This document shows, one piece after another, positions 32,324 to 40,512 of a DNA stretch of 64,000 nt (positions are counted from its first letter, which is position 1; each line of letters begins with the position of its first letter). Location of the stretch: positions 310,001 to 374,000 of the forward strand of contig OY762448.1 in NCBI GenBank assembly GCA_963665705.1, in the 5' to 3' direction. The notes beneath the pieces are model-generated. The model saw only the letters and a program-made list of their open reading frames with translations, ran no database searches and was not told where the DNA came from. The translations under genes and the position numbers were made by a program. The stretch comes from Saccharicrinis sp963665705 (GTDB lineage: Bacteria > Bacteroidota > Bacteroidia > Bacteroidales > Marinilabiliaceae).

Positions 32324-33740
32324 TTCTCTCGTAAGCTCCTAAGTCTGGGCCCGAATCTTTCGTTCGGCTATTATTTAATATGTCTTTAGGATAATTATTT
32401 GCAATATCTATTCCTCCAATATCTTTACATGGAGAAAGAGTGTCAAGTTGGTAATTGAATTCGTAAGGATCAATAAAGTTTGGATCCTCATTGGCAGTTA
32501 TATATTTATATTTACTATTATCGCTAATGTCAATGTCACCAGATTTTAATAGACAATTTTTAAACATATAATTAAAACCATTATTGATTAACTCATCGCT
32601 TTCATCTGTTTCAATAAAATCAAATCCAATTTCTGTATAATTTCTGCCATAAATAATACTATTATAAAAGTTGGCTTCAATTAAAGGATTAATCACTTCT
32701 TCTCCCTCATCATCAATGTAATAATTATTAAGGAATAGGGCAGGAGTACTTCTGTAGGTCCAGTTAAAAAAATTAGCAATAGTACAATGGTAAAAGTTAT
32801 ATGTTCCACCAAGAGTTAGGGCAACGGAATGATACCCGCAATCTCCAATTACAGAATTACTTACTTCTATATTTGAATTTTGAGCAATAATTCCAAAGTT
32901 TGTAATGTGATTAATGGTTGTGTTTTCAATAATTAAAGGAGGTTTTGTTCCCAATCCTACCGAATCTACAAATAAACCAGTTAAGCTATTCTTTATTTCT
33001 GCATTGCTAATTATGTTATCAGAACTTCCGGGCATAAATTGAATTTGTCCCCATTGTCCGGGTTTGTCATCATACCATTCTTCCAGACGGGAACCAAGAA
33101 ATTTTACAGGTTCTTCAACTGTTCCATTTACTTGCATGCTACCAAAAACAATTAATTGAGCATCATTGTAAAAATGGAGTCTTGTGCCAGGTTCAATACT
33201 TAATGTTTCAGCACTGTCAACTACTAAATAATCATAAATTAAATATGGCTTTTCTGCAGTGAAAGTTGTAGTTTTTATTTTTTCTTTCTTCAATAGCACA
33301 ACATCTTGTCCGTAAGCAACAAGTTTTACGCTTTGTGATTTTTCTCCTGAGTTGATAATTACGGAATCATTAACAACAAAGGGAGAATTGCTATCTTCAG
33401 GTTGAATTGTTATATCAACAAAAATATATAAACTATCCAGCGCATTAATTTTAATATCATCCACATGATTTTCTGCATAGCCATTTATATTTAATCTAAA
33501 CTCACTAATGTCTCCTCCTGCTAATTCAATTGAATTGATAATTAAATCTTCATCATAAGGATTGTAAATCTTGAAATTACGTGTGACGGAACCAATAGAA
33601 GAAAAGATGGTATCAAACATTAATGTATCTACCGAAAAACTTAAACCATTAAGTCCATTTGCATATTCAAACTCTCTCTCGCATGAAAAAAAAGACAAAG
33701 GTAAAAGGATAATAAATAGATATAATATAGCTCTCCTCAT
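32310..33740 (-). CDS. Lipoprotein with right-handed parallel beta-helix
   Basis: A 476 aa surface or periplasmic lipoprotein. The signal ends in LLPLSFFSC, giving a lipidated Cys near residue 20. An N-terminal domain (~30-150) is an Ig-like fold of the type that precedes beta-helix repeats (FKIYNPYDEDLIINSIELAG resembles choice-of-anchor/DUF1573-like strands). The middle and end are rungs of a parallel beta-helix (LIIENTTINHITNFGIIAQNSNIEVSNSVIGD). The tail LSPCKDIGG ... DLGAYE is typical of Bacteroidota polymorphic-outer-membrane-like proteins. No catalytic signature is recognised. It shares an operon with the EEP gene. Confidence 0.8.
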   Translation of the reverse strand: MRRAILYLFIILLPLSFFSCEREFEYANGLNGLSFSVDTLMFDTIFSSIGSVTRNFKIYNPYDEDLIINSIELAGGDISEFRLNINGYAENHVDDIKINALDSLYIFVDITIQPEDSNSPFVVNDSVIINSGEKSQSVKLVAYGQDVVLLKKEKIKTTTFTAEKPYLIYDYLVVDSAETLSIEPGTRLHFYNDAQLIVFGSMQVNGTVEEPVKFLGSRLEEWYDDKPGQWGQIQFMPGSSDNIISNAEIKNSLTGLFVDSVGLGTKPPLIIENTTINHITNFGIIAQNSNIEVSNSVIGDCGYHSVALTLGGTYNFYHCTIANFFNWTYRSTPALFLNNYYIDDEGEEVINPLIEANFYNSIIYGRNYTEIGFDFIETDESDELINNGFNYMFKNCLLKSGDIDISDNSKYKYITANEDPNFIDPYEFNYQLDTLSPCKDIGGIDIANNYPKDILNNSRTKDSGPDLGAYERIENE

Positions 33741-33997
33741 CTAAGTTGTTGTGTGTTAGTGTTATGTTGTAAAACGTATTTATTGAAAAAAAAGTATTTA
33801 CTCAACTTGTAAATTAACAAATAATATTCCAGCTTCCAATAAAATTGCCTTTAAAATATTTATAAATAATTACAAAAATTAACAATAATTCACAGTGGCC
33901 TTTCTGTATCTATAATTCTTGGCAAAAGATAATTTCAATTTACTTTACTTTAGTAAAAAATTGGTTAATTATTTATCTTGCTTCAAATTTTTAAATT

Positions 33998-35101
33998 ATG
34001 GATTATCAATCAAAACCTTATACATTTGATCGAGTAGTACGAATTTTACTCTCACTAGGATTTTTATTTGGATTTTATTTTTTACTACAAAGATTAAGTG
34101 GAGTATTAATTCCTTTTTTAGTGGCCGTTTTGTTTGCCTACTTAATAAACCCGTTAGTTGAGTTTTTACAATATAAAGTAAAGCTTAAGAGCAGAGGATT
34201 GTCTGTGTCTGTTAGTTTGTTACTCGTGTTTGGAACATTGTATTTCCTGGCAATTTGGTTAATTCCTCAGTTTATTTCTGAAATGTCGAAAATGGTAGAG
34301 CTTTTAAAAGAATCTTTACAGGATTCTTCTTTTTCAAGCCTTTTACCCAAAGAAACTTTGGCATGGATAAATGATTATATTAATCAAACTGATTTCTCGG
34401 ATTTATTAAACCCTCAAAGTATGGCAGATACACTTAAGAAAGTTTTGGGACAAGCATGGAATATTTTTTCCGGATCGGTTAATTTTCTTATTGGGTTAAT
34501 GAGTTTACTCATTATTTTAGTGTACCTGGTGTTTCTATTAATTGATTTTAAACAAATATCAGATGGATGGTCAAAATTAGTTCCCCCTAATTATAGGTCT
34601 CAGGTACTTGAGGTTTTTAATGATTTGACTTCAGGAATGCAGATTTATTTTAGAGCTCAGGGATTAATAGCTTTAATTGTAGGTGTTTTATTAGCTATAG
34701 GTTTTAAAATTATAGGATTACCAATGGCTATTATTATAGGATTATTTATTGGAGCCTTAAACATTGTGCCTTATCTGCAAATTGTTGGCCTTATTCCAGT
34801 GGCTCTATTGTCATTGCTAAAAGCTATGGAAACAAATCAAAGCTTTTGGCATGTTATAGCTTTGGCCTTAATTGTTGTTGCTGTTGTTCAGCTAATTCAG
34901 GAAACTATATTAGTTCCTAAAATTATGGGGCGCGTTTATGGATTACATCCAGCTATTATACTTTTATCATTGTCTGTTTGGGGGAGTTTGCTGGGACTAT
35001 TAGGGATGTTAGTCGCACTGCCTGTAACAACATTATTATTTTCGTATTATAACAGGTTTGTTTTAAAAAATGGTGATGAGGTTAAAAATAAGATGGAATG
35101 A
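33998..35101 (+). CDS. AI-2E/PerM family transporter
   Basis: A 367 aa polytopic membrane protein (PF01594 family, formerly UPF0118) with about eight helices and a large soluble loop (~65-155) between helices 3 and 4. The conserved motif region LFIGALNIVPYLQIVGLIPVAL and the C-terminal IMGRVYGLHPAIILLSL are family-typical. Members have been linked to autoinducer-2, Na+/H+ exchange or lipid-related export, so the substrate is open. It stands alone on the plus strand, preceded by a 257 bp AT-rich gap and followed by a shared hairpin terminator. Confidence 0.88.
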   Translation: MDYQSKPYTFDRVVRILLSLGFLFGFYFLLQRLSGVLIPFLVAVLFAYLINPLVEFLQYKVKLKSRGLSVSVSLLLVFGTLYFLAIWLIPQFISEMSKMVELLKESLQDSSFSSLLPKETLAWINDYINQTDFSDLLNPQSMADTLKKVLGQAWNIFSGSVNFLIGLMSLLIILVYLVFLLIDFKQISDGWSKLVPPNYRSQVLEVFNDLTSGMQIYFRAQGLIALIVGVLLAIGFKIIGLPMAIIIGLFIGALNIVPYLQIVGLIPVALLSLLKAMETNQSFWHVIALALIVVAVVQLIQETILVPKIMGRVYGLHPAIILLSLSVWGSLLGLLGMLVALPVTTLLFSYYNRFVLKNGDEVKNKME

Positions 35102-35124
35102 TTACTGAAATATTATACAATTAA

Positions 35125-35155
35125 AAAACCATTCCTAGTAACTAAGAATGGTTTT
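35125..35155. terminator. Bidirectional terminator between AI-2E gene and the Trp-repeat gene
   Basis: AAAACCATTC (35125-35134) pairs with GAATGGTTTT (35146-35155) across an 11 nt loop. T-rich tracts occur on both sides, best on the minus strand (six T), so it can serve both convergent genes. Confidence 0.75.
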
Positions 35156-35234
35156 GGGATTTAGGTTTGATGGGAATTATTATATCGGTTAGTATGATGT
35201 TTTTATAGATGTTGGAAAAGCAATGGAAAAAGAT

Positions 35235-36017
35235 CTATACTCTCTCTCGTTGTGGAGTAATATTATTTTCTTCAATAAGCCAGCTTTCAACATCTGTCAT
35301 CCATGCCTCAATAATTAAAGATTCTTCCATTATATTTTGACCATAATTACTTAGTTCTTCGGCATTCATTTGTTCAGGTGTAATCCATGTACAACATTGA
35401 ACCATCCAATCTTCTATAGGTAATTCTTTTTCATAATTATTATTAAGAACTGCCCATTGTCTATTTGTTAAAGCTGGAACTTCCCAATCCTCTGTTGATA
35501 ACATCCATGATTGCATTTCTAATTCTGCTTCAACATCAGAGTATAGTGTAGAATGGACTGGTTCAGTCCATTCTTTGGTTGATAACATCCAGTCTTCAAT
35601 AGTTAGCATTTCTTCGGTATATTCACTTGTATAAACGTTACTTACAGATGGTGTCAACCACTCAGATGAGTTAAGCATCCAATCTTCAATTACCAAAGTT
35701 TCTTCAGTATATGTGTTGAAGGTTGTAGATGATAACATAGATGTTGGTTCTGTTAACCAAGTTGTATAATCTGTCATCCATTCCTCAACTTCAAGTGCGG
35801 ATCCAATTTCTGAAAGATCATTTGCTGTTGTTAACAAATGGTTGTTTGCATCGTGTAATACAGGAGCTATTTCAGATGTATATGCATAGGATTGAAACAT
35901 GTCCTTTTCTTGGAATTGTAATGTTTTGTAAATACCAAAAGCTAATAAAAGAACAGTAATGCTAATTAAAACTCCAATTGCATTTAAATATTGGTGATGA
36001 TTTACATGTGTTTTCAT
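35235..36017 (-). CDS. Membrane-anchored protein with six Trp-Met-x6-Trp repeats, unknown function
   Basis: A 260 aa protein of no family I recognise. Residues 13-30 form one hydrophobic helix near the N-terminus with little before it, so the rest should face the periplasm. The exported part has six copies of a unit of the form (I/E)E-x-W-M-x6-W-x-x-P/E: the WM Trp residues are 80, 113, 143, 171, 204 and 239, and each is followed exactly seven residues later by Trp 87, 120, 150, 178, 211 and 246. The unit spacing is 28-35 residues. It is strongly acidic, with a Cys pair (209-210) only in repeat five. A good Shine-Dalgarno (GGAGGA) precedes the start, supporting real expression. Confidence 0.75.
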   Translation of the reverse strand: MKTHVNHHQYLNAIGVLISITVLLLAFGIYKTLQFQEKDMFQSYAYTSEIAPVLHDANNHLLTTANDLSEIGSALEVEEWMTDYTTWLTEPTSMLSSTTFNTYTEETLVIEDWMLNSSEWLTPSVSNVYTSEYTEEMLTIEDWMLSTKEWTEPVHSTLYSDVEAELEMQSWMLSTEDWEVPALTNRQWAVLNNNYEKELPIEDWMVQCCTWITPEQMNAEELSNYGQNIMEESLIIEAWMTDVESWLIEENNITPQRERV

Positions 36018-36024
36018 TGCTTTA

Positions 36025-36030
36025 TCCTCC
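36025..36030 (-). promoter_or_regulatory. Shine-Dalgarno of the Trp-repeat gene
   Basis: The minus strand reads GGAGGA seven bases before the ATG at 36017. Such sites are uncommon among the genes in this window and fix the start. Confidence 0.65.
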
Positions 36031-36195
36031 AGTTAATTGTTTAATCTGATAACTAGATTTCATTTTTTGTGCCGAAAGATATAAAGCTCTGGTGGTTAGA
36101 TTGTTGCGTGTGGTGATGAGTGCGGTGGTAATTTATTTTTTGAACGAATTAGCACGAAGTAGTGTACGAAAATGAACGAGTGGTTTGTTATTATA

Positions 36196-36221
36196 AAAAG
36201 AAAGGGACTAATCTAGTCCCT
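36196..36221 (-). terminator. Terminator overlapping the stop codon of the coiled-coil protein gene
   Basis: AGGGACT (36203-36209) pairs with AGTCCCT (36215-36221). The minus-strand TAG stop lies inside the hairpin, followed by CTTTTT. The remaining bases upstream to 36018 hold nothing recognised. Confidence 0.7.
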
Positions 36222-36834
36222 TATATTTTTGTTTTAATTTATTTAATTCCCTGGCTAATGTTTGTTCTCGTTCTAAGGCCCATTTTCTATGTGCATCAAA
36301 TTCTTCTTGTTTATCAGCTAAGTCAGTTTTAGTTTTAGAAGTAACAGCATGGCTTCTTTTAAATAATAAAAACATTATAACAAAAGCTGCAGCAAGTACA
36401 AATACAAGAGTCCAAACAAATAAGTTATAAGTACCTTTCCCCATTAAGATACCTAAAAAGGCAAAGCTGTCTTTTTGTTGTGAAACCAGAGTTAGCTTTT
36501 CGTTTGTATCTTTTAAATCAGATTTTAAGCTATTGATCTCACTCTTTTGTTTTTCGCTTTCTGTTTCAAGATTTGTGATTGATTCTTTTAATGTTTTAAT
36601 GGAATCAAGAGTATTGCTTTTTATTTTAAATAACCAGGTTTTCTTTACTACCTGATAAGCTTCGTAGGCTTCTGATTTTTTTATTATATAATTGAACTGA
36701 CTGTCGAGAGTACCTGTATCCAGTCCAAATTTAGTTTCAGTAGATGACTCCTGAGCATTAATTGCTATAGTGCTAATAAAGAAGATCGTACTAAACGCTA
36801 GTGCTTTAAAAATTAGATTTTTCACGGTGTTCAT
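36208..36834 (-). CDS. Membrane-anchored coiled-coil protein, unknown function
   Basis: A 208 aa protein with a signal peptide (ending INAQ), a long heptad-like coiled coil at ~65-125 (LDSIKTLKESITNLETESEKQ), one transmembrane helix at ~134-160 (FVWTLVFVLAAAFVIMFLLF), and a second charged helix at the C-terminus facing the cytoplasm. This architecture is common in Bacteroidota and is sometimes mislabelled as a tRNA (guanine-N1)-methyltransferase; no methyltransferase motif is present. It could act as a scaffold linking periplasm and cytoplasm (inference). It is preceded by mdh and ends in a stop-overlapping terminator. Confidence 0.75.
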   Translation of the reverse strand: MNTVKNLIFKALAFSTIFFISTIAINAQESSTETKFGLDTGTLDSQFNYIIKKSEAYEAYQVVKKTWLFKIKSNTLDSIKTLKESITNLETESEKQKSEINSLKSDLKDTNEKLTLVSQQKDSFAFLGILMGKGTYNLFVWTLVFVLAAAFVIMFLLFKRSHAVTSKTKTDLADKQEEFDAHRKWALEREQTLARELNKLKQKYKGLD

Positions 36835-36901
36835 GTTTTAAAAATGTTGTGTTGTTATTTTATTTTATCAAAATAACGCAAAAAATCGGAAAAAAGTAAA
36901 T

Positions 36902-36930
36902 AAAAAAACCCGCTACTTTCGAAGCGGGTT
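36902..36930 (-). terminator. Intrinsic terminator of mdh
   Basis: AACCCGCT (36907-36914) and AGCGGGTT (36923-36930) form a GC-rich stem. The minus strand then has seven T. It starts ~20 bp after the mdh stop. Confidence 0.9.
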
Positions 36931-36950
36931 ACATTTTATATATTGTAGCA

Positions 36951-37874
36951 TTATTTATTTAGAACATTCATTACTTCTAAAACATGTTGTCTACTGGTTT
37001 CCAATAAAGCCTTTTCGTCATCATTAAGTTTAAGCTCTATAACTTTTTCAACACCATTTTTACCTAACACAACCGGTACTCCTAGGTAACAATCATCGAT
37101 GCCATATTCTCCTTCAAGTTTAATACAAACAGGGAATACTCTTTTTTGGTCTTTAACAATAGCTTCAACCATTTGAGCAGCTGCTGAACCTGGTGCATAC
37201 CATGCAGATGTACCCATTAATTTAACTAATTCACCACCACCAAATTTAGTTCTTTCAATGATTGCATTTAGTTTTTCTTCATCAATAAGTTCAGTTACAG
37301 GAATACCGCCAACAGTTGTATAACGAGGAAGTGGAACCATAGTATCACCATGACCTCCCATAAGTACTGCCTGAATATCTTTTGGAGATACGTTTAATTC
37401 TTCAGCAAGGAAAGCTCTGTAACGAGCAGTATCTAAAATACCAGCCATACCAATTACTCTTGAACGAGGGAATTTAGAGCTGATATGAGCCTGATATGTC
37501 ATTACATCTAATGGATTAGAAACAATGATGATAACTGCATCAGGAGAGTACTTTACAACACTTTCAGTTACAGTTTTTACAATCCCGGCGTTTGTTGCGA
37601 TCAAATCATCACGGCTCATTCCTGGTTTACGTGGTAATCCTGATGTAATTACAACAACATCTGAACCAGCAGTTTTTTCATAGTCGTTTGTCGAACCTAC
37701 AGTACGAGTATCATATAGGTTGATAGGTGCTTTTTGCCAAATATCTAATGCTTTTCCTTCAGCAACGCCCTCTTTAATATCTACTAAGACTACTTCGTTG
37801 GCAATTTCACGGTATGCCAGTACGTCAGCACAGGTAGCTCCTACGTTTCCTGCTCCTACTACAGTTACTTTCAT
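36951..37874 (-). CDS. mdh: Malate dehydrogenase
   Basis: A 307 aa NAD-dependent malate dehydrogenase interconverting malate and oxaloacetate (TCA cycle or reductive branch). It is the LDH-like type: the Rossmann motif is VVGAGNVGATCAD, followed by the Asp that selects NAD (VVLVDIKEG). The mobile-loop Arg pair is in GLPRKPGMSRDDL, the catalytic His in LMGGHGDTMVPL, and IIVSNPLDVMTY is canonical. A TATATTTG string at 37939-37946 on the minus strand is a plausible -7 element. It is monocistronic, with its own terminator. Confidence 0.95.
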   Translation of the reverse strand: MKVTVVGAGNVGATCADVLAYREIANEVVLVDIKEGVAEGKALDIWQKAPINLYDTRTVGSTNDYEKTAGSDVVVITSGLPRKPGMSRDDLIATNAGIVKTVTESVVKYSPDAVIIIVSNPLDVMTYQAHISSKFPRSRVIGMAGILDTARYRAFLAEELNVSPKDIQAVLMGGHGDTMVPLPRYTTVGGIPVTELIDEEKLNAIIERTKFGGGELVKLMGTSAWYAPGSAAAQMVEAIVKDQKRVFPVCIKLEGEYGIDDCYLGVPVVLGKNGVEKVIELKLNDDEKALLETSRQHVLEVMNVLNK

Positions 37875-38062
37875 AATTGTATTACTTTAAATTTTTCTAT
37901 ATTTTGTTTAGTGATTCTTACAAATCTATCAAGAATGACAAATATATTAAGTTGATTTTAATTACAGATATTTTTCTTCAATTATATACGATGTTTAACA
38001 ACATCAAATTAAAAACAAAAGATAATAATTTTTGTTGATTCAAAAATCAATTTATTTGAAAC

Positions 38063-38094
38063 AAAAAAAGCTGATAAAAATGAATTTACCAGCT
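38063..38094 (-). terminator. Intrinsic terminator of the phosphohexomutase gene
   Basis: AGCTGATAAA (38069-38078) pairs with TTTACCAGCT (38085-38094) with one G:T wobble, and the minus strand ends in seven T. The gap upstream of mdh (37875-38062) shows nothing else. Confidence 0.8.
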
Positions 38095-38121
38095 CTTTTC
38101 GTTTTTATCGCTACAATAATT

Positions 38122-39513
38122 TTATATTCCCGCAATTTCTTTAATATCAGCAATTATCTTTTGAGCTAGTTCTTCTGCTTCATTATTACTTGGAGCTTCA
38201 GAATAGATACGAATTATTGGCTCTGTATTTGATTTTCTTAGGTGAACCCATTTATTTGGGAAGTCAATTTTTACACCATCAATATCATTTACTTTTTCGG
38301 AACTATATATATTCTTAATGTCAACAAGAATTTTGTCAACATCTAACTCAGGAGTTAGTTCAATTTTATTTTTTGAGATATAATACTCCGGATATGAGGC
38401 TCGTAATTCAGAGCATTTTTTGCCGGATTTAGCTAAGTGAGTAAGAAAAAGTCCAATACCAACTAATGCATCTCGCCCGTAATGAGATTCAGGATAGATT
38501 ACACCACCATTTCCTTCACCACCAATAACAGCATTAGTTTCTTTCATTTTACTTACCACATTAACTTCACCAACAGCTGAAGCAGTATACTGACCTCCAT
38601 GTTTTTCAGTAACATCTCTCAATGCTCGTGTAGAAGAAAGGTTTGAAACGGTATTTCCTGTTTGTTGACTTAAAATATAATCGGATACTGCAACAAGAGT
38701 ATATTCCTCTCCAAACATGGTTCCGTCTTCATTTACAATAGCTAAACGGTCCACATCAGGATCTACAACAAAACCAACATCCGCTTTTTTGTCTTTTATT
38801 AAAGAAGAAATTTCTGTTAAGTTCTCCGGAAGAGGTTCTGGATTGTGAGGAAACTCACCATTAGGTTCACAATATAATTCTATTACATTTTTTACTCCAA
38901 GTGCTTTAAATAAAGGGGGTAAATATGTTCCTCCAACAGAATTTACACAATCAATAGCAACTGTAAAATCTGCTTTTGTGATAGCATCAATATCAACCAA
39001 TTTTAAATTGCACACATGCTCAACATGTTTTTGGATATAACTGTCGTTATCTGACACTTTACCTAAGTCATCAACATCTGTAAAGTTAAATTCCTCTTTT
39101 TCGGCTATGGCTAAAATCTTTTCGCCATCAGCACCGTTTAAAAATTCACCTTTATTATTTAATAACTTTAAGGCATTCCATTGTTTTGGATTATGGCTGG
39201 CTGTTAAAATAATACCTCCATCAGCATTCTCCATTGTAACAGCTAACTCTGTTGTTGGGGTAGTGGCTAAACCCAGGTTAATAACATCTACTCCACATCC
39301 CATTAAAGTACCAACTACAATTTTATCTACCATTAGGCCGGATATTCTGGCATCACGTCCAACAACTATTGTTAATTTGTCTTTTTTCGTATCTTCTTTT
39401 GCCCATGCGGCATAAGCTGCTGTAAATTTTACTACATCCAGTGGACTTAAACCTTCTCCTGGAATACCTCCGATTGTTCCTCGAATTCCAGATATGGATT
39501 TGATTAGTGTCAT
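38122..39513 (-). CDS. glmM: Phosphoglucosamine/phosphomannomutase (GlmM type)
   Basis: A 463 aa alpha-D-phosphohexomutase. The catalytic phosphoserine loop reads GGIILTASHNPKQWN, the metal-binding loop DPDVDRLAIVNEDG, the sugar-binding loop GGEGNGGVIYP, and the phosphate-binding loop RKSNTEPIIRIYSEAP. The start SISGIRGTIGG matches bacterial GlmM/phosphomannomutase enzymes that feed UDP-GlcNAc and peptidoglycan synthesis. Substrate choice (glucosamine, mannose or glucose phosphate) cannot be settled by reading, so the symbol is tentative. The downstream minus-strand neighbour is mdh, with a terminator between; rluB-like is 30 bp upstream. Confidence 0.85.
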   Translation of the reverse strand: MTLIKSISGIRGTIGGIPGEGLSPLDVVKFTAAYAAWAKEDTKKDKLTIVVGRDARISGLMVDKIVVGTLMGCGVDVINLGLATTPTTELAVTMENADGGIILTASHNPKQWNALKLLNNKGEFLNGADGEKILAIAEKEEFNFTDVDDLGKVSDNDSYIQKHVEHVCNLKLVDIDAITKADFTVAIDCVNSVGGTYLPPLFKALGVKNVIELYCEPNGEFPHNPEPLPENLTEISSLIKDKKADVGFVVDPDVDRLAIVNEDGTMFGEEYTLVAVSDYILSQQTGNTVSNLSSTRALRDVTEKHGGQYTASAVGEVNVVSKMKETNAVIGGEGNGGVIYPESHYGRDALVGIGLFLTHLAKSGKKCSELRASYPEYYISKNKIELTPELDVDKILVDIKNIYSSEKVNDIDGVKIDFPNKWVHLRKSNTEPIIRIYSEAPSNNEAEELAQKIIADIKEIAGI

Positions 39514-39543
39514 AATTATTAGATATTTAAGTTTTGATTTGTT

Positions 39544-40356
39544 TTATTTCATGATGCCAGCTTTTAGAAAGGTGATTTCTTTTTGTGTTAGAAATCTCCA
39601 TTTTCCTCGAGGAACATCTTTTTTTGTTAATCCAGAAAAATAAACGCGATCCAATTTGATTACTTCGTACCCCAAATGCTTGAAAATTCTTCTGACAATT
39701 CTGTTTTTACCTGAATGTATTTCAATACCAACCTCCAGAGGATTCTCTTTTACAAGACTAAGTTTATCTGATTTAATAAATCCATCCTCCAGTTCAAATC
39801 CCACTTCTATTTTCTTTAAATCTTCATTGGAGATAGGTTTGTCTAAAAAGGCATGATATATTTTTCGGTGTTCGTGACTGGGGTGGGTTAGTTTTTTAGC
39901 TAAATCACCATCGTTGGTTAATAAAAGAACTCCGGTAGTCATTTTATCTAACCTGCCAACAGGATATATTCTTTCAGTACATGCATTTTTCACAATATCA
40001 ATAACTGTCCTTTTGGCATGAGGATCACTTAAAGTAGTAACACAATCTTTGGGTTTATTTAAAAGTACATAAACTAGTTTCTCTGGATTTAACTCTTTAC
40101 CGTCATAGATTACGGTATCCGTTAATTTAACCATTGTACCAACAGCAGAAACAATTTCTCCGTTGACTTTGATAAGTCCTTCGTTTATTAATTTATCTGC
40201 TTCACGACGACTACAAACTCCTGCATTCGCTATAAATTTATTTAATCGAATTTCTGTTTTATCAGAATTTTTTTGAGGAACAACATCTTGACTTGATGAT
40301 TTATGTTCTATGTTTTTTTTCCCCTTTGTATATTTATTAGGAGTTTTTTTATTCAT
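39544..40356 (-). CDS. RluB/RsuA-family rRNA pseudouridine synthase
   Basis: A 270 aa enzyme making pseudouridine in rRNA, most likely 23S (RluB-like). A basic, low-complexity N-terminal extension (~1-35) is followed by an S4 RNA-binding domain (IRLNKFIANAGVCSRREAD). The catalytic domain has the Asp in YPVGRLDKMTTGVLLLTNDG and then IHSGKNRIVRRIFKHLGYEV. The lysine-rich leader is common in Bacteroidota homologues. It sits between glmM (30 bp downstream) and xseA (156 bp upstream), all on the minus strand. Confidence 0.88.
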   Translation of the reverse strand: MNKKTPNKYTKGKKNIEHKSSSQDVVPQKNSDKTEIRLNKFIANAGVCSRREADKLINEGLIKVNGEIVSAVGTMVKLTDTVIYDGKELNPEKLVYVLLNKPKDCVTTLSDPHAKRTVIDIVKNACTERIYPVGRLDKMTTGVLLLTNDGDLAKKLTHPSHEHRKIYHAFLDKPISNEDLKKIEVGFELEDGFIKSDKLSLVKENPLEVGIEIHSGKNRIVRRIFKHLGYEVIKLDRVYFSGLTKKDVPRGKWRFLTQKEITFLKAGIMK

Positions 40357-40512
40357 AGGTTTTTAATTTTCTTCCATAAGGTATATGGAACTGTCGATGA
40401 AAATTATCATGCTTTTGCATGCTAAAATTCATTTACGCATATTTAAATTCGCTGCAAAGGTCTAAAATTATTTTGAAAATATTATGGAAGATATCTAATA
40501 TCATGAATTTAA

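Noticed and set aside
36208..36834. tRNA (guanine-N1)-methyltransferase, a label often attached to such proteins
   Set aside because: No SAM-binding or knot motif; it is a signal-peptide, coiled-coil and membrane-helix protein.
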